From the NCBI GenBank assembly GCA_030612765.1, contig JAUWNG010000002.1, forward strand, positions 1 through 64,000: 64,000 bases of DNA. Direction: 5' to 3'. The DNA comes from Planctomycetota bacterium (GTDB taxonomy: Bacteria > Planctomycetota > Planctomycetia > Pirellulales > Thermoguttaceae). Every line of letters begins with the position of its first letter. Positions within the stretch are counted from its first letter, which is position 1. A model generated the notes under the pieces. That model saw only the letters and a list, made by a program, of their open reading frames with translations. It did no database searches and was not told the origin of the DNA. This document shows positions 16,959 through 27,771 of this stretch, piece by piece. Made by a program: the position numbers and the translations under genes.

Positions 16959-18287
16959 ATGTCGGACGATAAAAACGCGTTGATTCCGCGGGTAGGCGTG
17001 GCCTCGCTTTCCAGCCCTCTGGAAGTCGGCGCGGATCGGGCTCCCCAGGCCGCCGCCGATCTGGCCGGCCTGCTCCGGGCCGCCGGCTGCCAGGTCGTTG
17101 AACTGGGGATGGTCGATCAGCCCGACAAGTCGTTGGCCGCGGGCAGGAAGCTGGCGGAGTCGCGCGCCCAGGCCGTCGCCGTCGTGGCCACAAGCTGGTT
17201 TGAAGACTACCTGGTCCTCGATCTCCTGGAGGAATGTGAACTCCCCATCCTCCTGTGGTCGCTACCCGGCATGGAGACCGGCGCACTGTGCGGCTGCCAA
17301 CAACTGACGGCCTACCTCCGTCAGCTTGACGTGCCGTGTCGTGGCGTTTACGGGCCGCTCGACTCGCCGGAAGGTCGAGCCGACGCAATACAGTTCCTCC
17401 GCGCAGCCGCGCTGCGGGCCAGACTGCGGCGGGCCCGAATCGGTCTGGCCGGACATCGCGTGGCCGGAATGACCGAGGTCTCGGTCAATGAGATCGGTCT
17501 AAAGAAGACCATCGGACCGCGGATCGTCCCTCTCGACCTGCCGCAGTTGCTCGCTCGGGCCAAAGAAATCCCCGACGAGCAAGTGCGGTCGCAATGGCAG
17601 GACATGGTGGCCTGTAGCGGTCGCTGCACAGTGGCGGAAGACGAGGGCCTGGACTGCATGAAAGTTCACGCCGCCGTGAAGGAACTGGTCGACCGGCATC
17701 GCCTCGACGCCCTGACTATCGGCTGTTATCCGCACCTGATGGGTCGCGTCTGCCTGGCTGCGTCGCTCTTGGCGGACGTGGGCGTTCCGCTGGCGTGTGA
17801 AGGGGATGCCAACGGCGCCGTGGGCCAACTCCTGCTGACCTGGTTGACCGGCCGGCCCACGCACAACACCGACTGGCTCGAACCGCTCGAAGACGGCAGT
17901 GTCGTATTCACCCACTGCGGATCGGGATCGTTCAGTCTGGCGGAACGCCGCGAGGACATCGTGCTTGGCCCGGTGCGGCTGATGAACCGCGGCGTCTGTG
18001 CCCTCTTCCCGGCTCGCCCCGGCCCCGTGACCCTGCTGAACCTTCTTCCACGCGACAGCGGCTACCAGGTCGCCGTCCTCGAGGGCGAGGCTCTGTCGAC
18101 CGGCATGGTGTTTCCCGGCAATCCCTTGCGGGTCCGCTTTCCCACGCATACCTCGCGGATCATCGACTGGATTTTCCAAGAGGGGATCGGCCACCACTGG
18201 ATGGCAGGCTATGGACACGTCGGGGGGGAAATTAGACAGTGGGCCCGGCTCTGCGGACCGGATTTGCGACTGGTCGATATTTCGTAG
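16959..18287 (+). CDS. L-fucose/L-arabinose isomerase-like sugar isomerase family protein
   Basis: Overall layout and motifs (CxxM/VNEIGL, EGDANGAVGQLLLTWLTGRPTHNTDW, THCGSGSFSL). Confidence 0.7.
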   Translation: MSDDKNALIPRVGVASLSSPLEVGADRAPQAAADLAGLLRAAGCQVVELGMVDQPDKSLAAGRKLAESRAQAVAVVATSWFEDYLVLDLLEECELPILLWSLPGMETGALCGCQQLTAYLRQLDVPCRGVYGPLDSPEGRADAIQFLRAAALRARLRRARIGLAGHRVAGMTEVSVNEIGLKKTIGPRIVPLDLPQLLARAKEIPDEQVRSQWQDMVACSGRCTVAEDEGLDCMKVHAAVKELVDRHRLDALTIGCYPHLMGRVCLAASLLADVGVPLACEGDANGAVGQLLLTWLTGRPTHNTDWLEPLEDGSVVFTHCGSGSFSLAERREDIVLGPVRLMNRGVCALFPARPGPVTLLNLLPRDSGYQVAVLEGEALSTGMVFPGNPLRVRFPTHTSRIIDWIFQEGIGHHWMAGYGHVGGEIRQWARLCGPDLRLVDIS

Positions 18288-18303
18288 TCTACTTGCGTTC
18301 ACA

Positions 18304-18383
18304 GGGGACTGTCCCAATTTTCGCGGCGCGAGGGACGTTGCCAGGCGAATTGACTTGACCGCCGCGAAAATGGGACTGTCCCC
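18304..18383. repeat. 80-bp palindromic element, GGGGACTGTCCC family, copy 1
   Basis: GGGGACTGTCCCAATTTTCGCGGC...GCCGCGAAAATGGGACTGTCCCC. Confidence 0.88.
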
Positions 18384-18387
18384 TTGG

Positions 18388-18495
18388 CGCCGCGGGAAGG
18401 GGACAGGTCCATGTTTTCGGCCAACGGTTCGTCGGCAAAATGCGTTTTTTCGCCGAAAAATGGACCAGTCCCCGACCGGCCCGTGAACGGTTGCA
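18388..18495. repeat. GGACAGGTCCATGTTTTCGGCC palindromic element, copy 2
   Basis: Near-identical to 12329-12438; ends in CCCGTGAACGGTTGC. Confidence 0.8.
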
Positions 18496-18506
18496 TATTT
18501 CGTAGT

Positions 18507-19922
18507 CTACTTGTGCGGCGCGGGCCCCATACCCTCGGCGGCCATGCTGAGCGCCACCAGGTAAGGCACCGGCTCGCTGCCCAGGGCGCCGAGCACCGTG
18601 CCGCCGGCGGTGAAGCAATAGGCGACCCAGTCCGCCTGGCCGTATTTTTCCAATGCCTTGCCCCCCTCGCCGCCGCCGACGTACACCTTGATGCCGGCGT
18701 CGGTCATGCGTTTCAACTGGGCAATGAACCGCCGCGTTCCTTCCTCGAAGCGCGGATCCTCGAACATGCCGAATACGCCGTTATGAAAGACCACCGCCGC
18801 GGGGCGATCAGACTGGTGCGCGGCGATGAAATCGCTCACCGCCTTCTCGTATAGCTCGCTGGAGGCGGGACCGACGTCGAACTGTTGGTTGCCCGGCCCG
18901 ATAGCTTCCGAAACCCGGCCGTCCTGGAGCACGAAATCGACCGGCATGACGAACTCGATCCCCTTCGCCCGACCATCGGAGATCATCCGTTCGGCCTGTT
19001 CGATCCGCTCTCGGGGAATATAATACGGCTTGTCCCGGTGTTCGGGGTCTTCGGACAGTCCGATGTTGAAATCCGTGCCGTCGAGCCGGGCGGCCGCCTT
19101 TTTCAACGCTACCGCCAGCGAGCCGGCCGCAAGCACCGTGCGAATCGTTCCCCGGTCGATCATCGCTTGCAGATCGTCGAGCTTGTCGATCTTCAATCCG
19201 CTGAATACGACCATCCGCGCGCCCAGACATTCCTTCAAGTGGTCCTCGAATTGCTCCGCCTCGTACTTACCCAGCGCGACCTTTTCCATCGCGGCGGGCA
19301 CGACCACGCTGGAGACGTCGAGGCTGCCGGCCGAAAACGCCTCGTGGACGTACGCCTTGGCCACCTTCTCGGCAAACTGGTTGGCCAGCCGGGCCAACGC
19401 CGCGGCCAGCCGGGCCACGTCGTCCGGCTTGGCCTTCCAAAGCGCCCGCTCGATGTCGTACTTGCGGGTATTTTCCAGGACGATCACGCCGCCGGCCGGG
19501 CATCGGGCTATCGCCTCGGCCGCTTCATCCTTGATTGTCGTGCTCTCGGGATCGAGCCAGTCCGCGATGAACTCGACCCGGCAACCGAGGATTTCACCGA
19601 TCCGCGCGGCGACTTTGTCGAGCGATTTTTGCGGATCGCGGCCGATGTGCCCAAAGACGATCTGCTTCCATCCCCGCCTCCGGCCGAACTCCAGGGTCTC
19701 TTTCATCGACCGCAGGCGGATGTCTCCATCGCCGACGGCCGGCCCCGGTTTGGCGTCCACGTCGCCGCGTACCAGCACGGGCGTACCGGCGGGGAGCTTG
19801 CCCAAACATTCCAGACGCGGGATTTCGGCCAGATACTGTTCCAGGGTCAACTGCGGCTCGTTCGGCTCGCCCCCCAGCAGTTTGCGGCACCAAGCCGCCA
19901 TCGCTTCGGTCGTGATGGTCAT
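18507..19922 (-). CDS. pgk: Divergent phosphoglycerate kinase
   Basis: PGK-like blocks RGDVDAKPG, FGHIGRDPQKSL, VLENTRKY, FHNGVFGMFEDPRFEEGT, FTAGGTVLGALG, all in order. Confidence 0.75.
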   Translation of the reverse strand: MTITTEAMAAWCRKLLGGEPNEPQLTLEQYLAEIPRLECLGKLPAGTPVLVRGDVDAKPGPAVGDGDIRLRSMKETLEFGRRRGWKQIVFGHIGRDPQKSLDKVAARIGEILGCRVEFIADWLDPESTTIKDEAAEAIARCPAGGVIVLENTRKYDIERALWKAKPDDVARLAAALARLANQFAEKVAKAYVHEAFSAGSLDVSSVVVPAAMEKVALGKYEAEQFEDHLKECLGARMVVFSGLKIDKLDDLQAMIDRGTIRTVLAAGSLAVALKKAAARLDGTDFNIGLSEDPEHRDKPYYIPRERIEQAERMISDGRAKGIEFVMPVDFVLQDGRVSEAIGPGNQQFDVGPASSELYEKAVSDFIAAHQSDRPAAVVFHNGVFGMFEDPRFEEGTRRFIAQLKRMTDAGIKVYVGGGEGGKALEKYGQADWVAYCFTAGGTVLGALGSEPVPYLVALSMAAEGMGPAPHK

Positions 19923-19971
19923 GATAGTATTCTCTGTGGTTTATTTTGTTGGTTGCTGATCGTTGGCGGCA

Positions 19972-20059
19972 AGTTATTGATTGCGAAACCGCAAGCGGCA
20001 CGGCTATACTTTTTCCACTACCCACTACCCACTACTCACTATCCACTATCCACTATCCA

Positions 20060-20065
<6 letters not shown>
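19972..20065. repeat. Composite repeat: GCGAAACCGCAAGCGGC unit plus CCACTACCCACTATCC tandem array
   Basis: Reverse-complement-related copy at 24866-24990; further arrays near 31172-31215 and 31539-31590. Confidence 0.8.
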
Positions 20066-22675
<2,610 letters not shown>

Positions 22676-22829
22676 AATGTTCGGTGAAGTGTCGCGGACG
22701 CACCATTATTCGCAAACCGACGCTCCCCGTAAAGCTCGACTTCTTGACGGCATCTCGATTCGACGGAATAATAAAGGGCGATGTTCGCGTCCTCTTTGCC
22801 CAATCGACTTATTTTCACCAGTGTGCCCA

Positions 22830-24050
22830 ATGGCCGTCTTACGTTACGGGAACAATTCGAGCGTGGTGATTGAGCCGGCCGAAGGCCCCGGGCCGGATGT
22901 GCCGGAAACGCCTCAAGGCACTCCGCTGGCCGATCCCGGCGAGGCTACGTCGGCCGCGCTGCTGGAACCGCTCGATTATCCGCCGTTGGCAAAAAGCACG
23001 ACGCCCGGCGACCGCATCGTGCTGGCCCTGGACCGCGGAGTGCCCAAGGCGGAGGAGGTCACGGCCGCCGTCGTCCATGCGCTGGTCCGCTCCGGCGTCG
23101 GCGCCGACGGTATTACCGTCTTGTTTTCCCAGGCGGACGGAGACGTCGAGACGGAAGACCCTTGCCGGCTGGTCGACGCGGATCAACGCAGTCGCATTCG
23201 GGTGCTGGCCCACGACCCGGCCGACCGGAAACCGTTGGCGTATCTTGCCGCCGGCGAGGCGGGCGAGGCGATCCTCGTCAGCCGGGCCTTGCACGATGCG
23301 GACATGGTGCTGCCGATCGGCTGTTTACGCGACGATCTGTCGGCCGGATACTTCGGCATACACGGCGCCGTTTACCCGACGTTTTCCGACACCAAAACCA
23401 TCCAGCGGTTCCGCGGACTCGGATCGCTGCACACTTCGGGCGACCGCAAGCGGGAACTGACCGAGCGGGTCGATCACGTGGCCTGGCTGTTGGGCGTGAA
23501 TCTCACGATCCAGATAGTTCCGGGCGGCGGTGGGCGGATCATGCACGTCTTGGCCGGCCAGAGCGACTCGGTACGCCGTCGGGGGCGCGAACTGTACGAT
23601 GCCGCCTGGAGCCGGACGGTTTCGCGCCGGGCCGGTCTGGTCGTCGCGGCGATCGAAGGCCCCGCCGCCGAGCAGACGTGGGAGAACCTGGGGCAAGCGC
23701 TGCAGGTCGCGGGCAGTTTTGTCGAGGATGATGGCGCGATCGCCGTCTGTTGCGATCTGTCCACCCGGCCAGGCCCGGCAATGCGGCGTTTGGCGAGCGA
23801 GTCGTCGCGAGCCGAGTCCATGCGACACGTCAGCCGTCATCGTCAGGTAGACGCCCTGCCCGCCGCCCAACTCGCACACGCGCTGGACCGCAACAAGGTC
23901 TACCTGTTGAGCCGGCTCGCTCCCTCGACGGTCGATGATTTGAACATGGTGCCGCTCGAAAAGCCGGAGGAGTTGTCCCGTCTCGCCCGGCAACACTCCT
24001 CCTGCACCCTGCTGTCAAACGCACAATACATCACGCCCGTGATGGGATGA
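22830..24050 (+). CDS. LarA-like lactate racemase domain (DUF2088) protein
   Basis: In-frame ATG 22830 (MAVLRYGNNSSVVIEP); TPGDRIVLALDRGVPKAEEVTAAVVHALVRSGVGADGITVLFS. Confidence 0.75.
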   Translation: MAVLRYGNNSSVVIEPAEGPGPDVPETPQGTPLADPGEATSAALLEPLDYPPLAKSTTPGDRIVLALDRGVPKAEEVTAAVVHALVRSGVGADGITVLFSQADGDVETEDPCRLVDADQRSRIRVLAHDPADRKPLAYLAAGEAGEAILVSRALHDADMVLPIGCLRDDLSAGYFGIHGAVYPTFSDTKTIQRFRGLGSLHTSGDRKRELTERVDHVAWLLGVNLTIQIVPGGGGRIMHVLAGQSDSVRRRGRELYDAAWSRTVSRRAGLVVAAIEGPAAEQTWENLGQALQVAGSFVEDDGAIAVCCDLSTRPGPAMRRLASESSRAESMRHVSRHRQVDALPAAQLAHALDRNKVYLLSRLAPSTVDDLNMVPLEKPEELSRLARQHSSCTLLSNAQYITPVMG

Positions 24051-24168
24051 AGAGAAACGCCATTTAGCCCCGGGTGAATACACCCGGGGTACAATGTGTT
24101 GCACGCAACCGCCCGTCCCCGCCGTGTATTCACGGCGGGCTAAATAATAACGGCGAAATGTCATACTG

Positions 24169-24867
24169 ATGCAACTCAAAACGATTGCCGAAAACGTGGC
24201 TTGCATCCGCGAGCGGATCGCCCGTGCCGCCCAGCGAAGCGGCCGAGCGCCCGAACGGATCACATTGGTGGCGGTGACCAAATATGTTTCGGCCGAGATA
24301 GTCCGCCCGTTGGTCGCGGCCGGCTGTCTGGAACTTGGCGAGAGCCGCCCGCAACAGCTTTGGGAGAAGGCCGCCGCGCTGGCCGATCTGCCGATCCGCT
24401 GGCACATGATCGGCCATCTACAACGGAACAAGGTCCGCCGCACGTTGCCGCTGGTGACGATGATCCAGTCGGTGGACAGCCCACGGTTGCTCGCGGCGAT
24501 CGACGAAGAAGCGAGCGGAAAGGGACCGATCCCCGTTTTATTGGAAGTAAACGTCTCCGGCGAGTCGGCCAAGCATGGTTTCTCGCCCGACGAAATCGAG
24601 CCGCTTCTGGCGGAGTTGCCGAATTACGCGAACGTGTCGGTTCGCGGTTTGATGTGCATGGCCGCGTTGGAGGGCGGGCCGGAGCGAGCCAGGCGCGATT
24701 TCGCCGCACTCCGCCAACTCCGCGAGAACTTGCGACCGAGTTGCCCGCCGGGCGTCACGCTCGACGAGCTTTCGATGGGCATGAGCGGCGACTTCGAGGC
24801 GGCGATCGAAGAAGGGGCGACGATCGTGCGCGTCGGCTCCGCGCTGTTCGAGGGAGTGGATTATTAG
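24169..24867 (+). CDS. YggS family pyridoxal phosphate-dependent protein
   Basis: ITLVAVTKYVSAEIVRPLV, LGESRPQQLWEKA, WHMIGHLQRNKVRRTLP, LSMGMSGDFEAAIEEGATIVRVGSALFEG. Confidence 0.95.
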   Translation: MQLKTIAENVACIRERIARAAQRSGRAPERITLVAVTKYVSAEIVRPLVAAGCLELGESRPQQLWEKAAALADLPIRWHMIGHLQRNKVRRTLPLVTMIQSVDSPRLLAAIDEEASGKGPIPVLLEVNVSGESAKHGFSPDEIEPLLAELPNYANVSVRGLMCMAALEGGPERARRDFAALRQLRENLRPSCPPGVTLDELSMGMSGDFEAAIEEGATIVRVGSALFEGVDY

Positions 24868-25005
24868 TGGGTAGTGGGGAGTGGATAGTGGGTAGGGGAT
24901 AGTGGGTAGTTGATAGTGGGTAGTGGATAGTGGGTAGTGGGTAGTGAAATAAGTATCTCCGCCGCTTGCGGTTTCGCAACCATTAACTTTTCATCATCGC
25001 AATTG

Positions 25006-25305
25006 ATGCTCAATCTCGAACCCCATCCCGACGGCACGATCCTCCCAGTACACGTCCATCCCGGCGCGCGTCGAAACGAAATCCGCGGCGTGCGGAACGG
25101 TCGATTAAAAATCGGCGTAACCCAAGCGCCCGAGAAGGGCAAGGCCAACAAAGCGGTGATCGAACTGCTCTCGAAGTCACTACGGCTGCGGAAATCGCAA
25201 ATCGAATTGCTTTCCGGCGAAACCTCGCGTCAGAAGCGTTTTGTCGTCGGCCTAAGTCCCCGGGAATTGTCCGAGCGGATCGAGCGTTGCTCAAAACCCG
25301 AATAG
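25006..25305 (+). CDS. DUF167 (YggU) family protein
   Basis: In-frame ATG 25006; VHVHPGARRNEIRG...GRLKIGVTQAPEKGKANKAVIELLSKSL. Confidence 0.9.
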   Translation: MLNLEPHPDGTILPVHVHPGARRNEIRGVRNGRLKIGVTQAPEKGKANKAVIELLSKSLRLRKSQIELLSGETSRQKRFVVGLSPRELSERIERCSKPE

Positions 25306-25594
25306 CCCGCCGCGCGGCGTCAATCTGCCGACCTCCATGCCGGAAACGGCGTGAGGAAGAATCATATTGATCGATAGATAATCATTGGACTTATCCTCCC
25401 CTTCCGCACGGTGTCTTGACAGACCATGACAACCCTCTAGATTGAGGGAGACCAAGAAGGGCCAGCAGTCACAAAGTCGAGTGGCAACTGATTACACGGA
25501 ATATACATGCAGGCTATGTCGAAACAATGACACCCGATCCCTTACAACTCCTCCCTTAAAACTTCCCTCACCGGAGATAGGCAAGACAAAAGTC

Positions 25595-27037
25595 ATGGCC
25601 GTACCGCAGAAACGATTCCAAGTTGCTTTGTCGTTCCCTGGGGAGAAACGGACAATTGTGAAACCGGTGGCTGACCATCTCGCAGCGATTTATGGAAAAG
25701 AACGGGTTCTGTACGACAAGTACCATGAGGCCGAATTCGCACAACCCGATTTGGATGTCCTCCTTCAGGAACTTTACCACGATCAATCCGAATTGATCGT
25801 CGTGTTCCTGTGCGCTGTCTACAATCAAAAGGATTGGTGCGGCCTGGAGTGGCGTGCTATTCGCGACCTTATCAAGCAACGGCACTTACATTGCGTCATG
25901 CTTTTGCGATTTGACAACTCAGATATCCCTGGACTGTATTCAATCGACGGTTACGTTGAGATTGGTGATCGCTCTCCGGAGGAAATCGGCGAACTCATAA
26001 TTCAACGCTTGCGCATCAACACAGAACGCAACGATTCTATTGGCGCTTCGTCTGCTACATCGGAAGCAGGTATTCCGCCTCTAGCGGTAACACGCGGAGA
26101 TTCAAAGGAAGAAACCGAGAGGGCAATGCATCATGGAATAACCTCACCCTCCACTTCCGACGATTATGAAGATGGTACTAACATACCTCGCGGTACGCCT
26201 TTTTATTTCCAGAGCTCCAGGACGACGGATTGGTATCTTCCGAGTAAATCGAAAGCTTCTACGGGGTGGAAAGAGCGGTGGGCGCGGCTGCGGGAACGAT
26301 TTGAGCAGATCATTGACCAGTGCCGTCCCATGTCGTGCGTTTTGATCGAAAAACGGATTCCCGCATATCCCAGAAACAACATCCAGTCCTGGCTGGATGT
26401 TGTTCCTGGAGGAGAGTTTGTTCAGTGTGGAGGTGGTCTAAGATGTGAGCCAAGCTTCTTATACACGCGCGAGCGTATGCCATTGTTTGGCAAATTCCCG
26501 ATTCGAGATGCTTATGGTACGCCCATCAGAAACAGTGCAGGAGAAGCGTTTGGCTTCCGTTTTGGCCTTTCTCGTCAGATTTTCTTTTATTCAGAGCAAA
26601 ATGACCTCCGGGAATCGCGCACATTTCCCGAGCCTCACTTATTCGAGTTGGCTAGTGATGGCACGGGACTCATTTATCAACTACCATCCAATGTGGCGAC
26701 TTCTTTGTGGCGTAACTGGCGGGTCGGCTTCTCTCGTGGGGACCATTCGGATGAGTACCTTTGGCTTGACGTACTCTTCGAGTTATCGTGGCAGCGCAAG
26801 CCAGGAGATGTGCTTTATACAACACGGCACGCATGGTTGGAGAATAGGTCGATTCAACTCGAAGGACAAGGACTTTTTCCCCGGTTGCCAGATATGTCGG
26901 TTTCCCCGGCATCGGTATCGTCGATACCAGCGGATAATGGCTATCCTGTGACATGGAAAGCTACAATTTCAGATGTGGCCAGGGCTTCGGTTATAGCCAT
27001 TGACGAGTTGCTCGAACGGGCAGGGGATACTTCATAA
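25595..27037 (+). CDS. TIR domain-containing protein with uncharacterised C-terminal region
   Basis: In-frame ATG 25595; QVALSFPGEKRTIVKPVADHLAAIYGKERVLYDKYHEAEFAQPDLDVLLQELYHDQSELIVVFLCAVYNQKDWCGLEWRAI. Confidence 0.75.
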   Translation: MAVPQKRFQVALSFPGEKRTIVKPVADHLAAIYGKERVLYDKYHEAEFAQPDLDVLLQELYHDQSELIVVFLCAVYNQKDWCGLEWRAIRDLIKQRHLHCVMLLRFDNSDIPGLYSIDGYVEIGDRSPEEIGELIIQRLRINTERNDSIGASSATSEAGIPPLAVTRGDSKEETERAMHHGITSPSTSDDYEDGTNIPRGTPFYFQSSRTTDWYLPSKSKASTGWKERWARLRERFEQIIDQCRPMSCVLIEKRIPAYPRNNIQSWLDVVPGGEFVQCGGGLRCEPSFLYTRERMPLFGKFPIRDAYGTPIRNSAGEAFGFRFGLSRQIFFYSEQNDLRESRTFPEPHLFELASDGTGLIYQLPSNVATSLWRNWRVGFSRGDHSDEYLWLDVLFELSWQRKPGDVLYTTRHAWLENRSIQLEGQGLFPRLPDMSVSPASVSSIPADNGYPVTWKATISDVARASVIAIDELLERAGDTS

Positions 27038-27083
27038 AGGGTTGAGACAGTGTTTCACCCTTCCTTTCCCCCCTAGCTGGCAA

Positions 27084-27167
27084 TCATCTGCCTGCGTCAG
27101 CGTCACAATCGCCGCTTTTTTGACAAGAAACCTTGCCGAAGTTTTCAATCGCTCGAGGCTCGCTCAT
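27084..27167 (-). pseudogene. Possible HEPN (HI0074-like) remnant following the nucleotidyltransferase, 27 codons
   Basis: ATG overlaps the nucleotidyltransferase 3' end; translates MSEPRAIENFGKVSCQKSGDCDADAGR then stop. Confidence 0.25.
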
Positions 27168-27483
27168 AGAGTATGATCCCTTCCTTGCGGATTTGTTCTC
27201 GCAGCGGCGCCGAGGCCTCGTTCCAATCGACCAGATCGACCGGCCGCAAGGTCAGCGCGGCGTCGTCCAGGTCGGCCAGGAACCTGATCCACGCGCCGTG
27301 TTGCGCTTCGGGGAAAACGAATGCCAGATCGAAGTCCGAGTTTTCTCGCGCGTCACCCCTGGCACGTGATCCGTAGAGAACCACCCGCTTAGGATCGACG
27401 GCGCGGACCCCCTGCTCCACCACCCGCCCGACGCTGACGGGAAGGATCGATTCGACAGCCAAGATGTCCGCCCGATTGCTCAT
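27145..27483 (-). CDS. Minimal nucleotidyltransferase (MNT, antitoxin-like)
   Basis: VVLYGSRARGDARENSDFDLAFVF (GSRARGxxxxxSDxDL motif); start at MSNRAD. Confidence 0.88.
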   Translation of the reverse strand: MSNRADILAVESILPVSVGRVVEQGVRAVDPKRVVLYGSRARGDARENSDFDLAFVFPEAQHGAWIRFLADLDDAALTLRPVDLVDWNEASAPLREQIRKEGIILYERASSD

Positions 27484-27771
27484 GCCGCGCCCCCGCCTTG
27501 CCGACACCCTTACCATTCTGCAAGTCTATCACATAAATGGTCTTGAAAAAAGCCGGGAGAATCACGACGATCCAGCATCGCTTGCGGCGGTGTCAGGCTG
27601 GGTGGCACGGGCATCTTGCCCGTGCTCCAGCCAACACTGGCGAAACGTCGGCGCCACCGCAGCCAGTAGGACAGGTTGCCAACCCGTCCTACAGAGACCG
27701 GAGTCGATCTGGCATTCTTCGCCGTAGGGGGCTACAATCCACCGTCCCTTATTCTTTTCTGGAGGCGGATC

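Noticed and set aside
24866-24950. Tandem TAGTGGGTAGTGGATAGTGG array considered as a CRISPR array
   Set aside because: Period is only about 7-14 bp with no unique spacers and no cas genes nearby; it is a simple tandem repeat.
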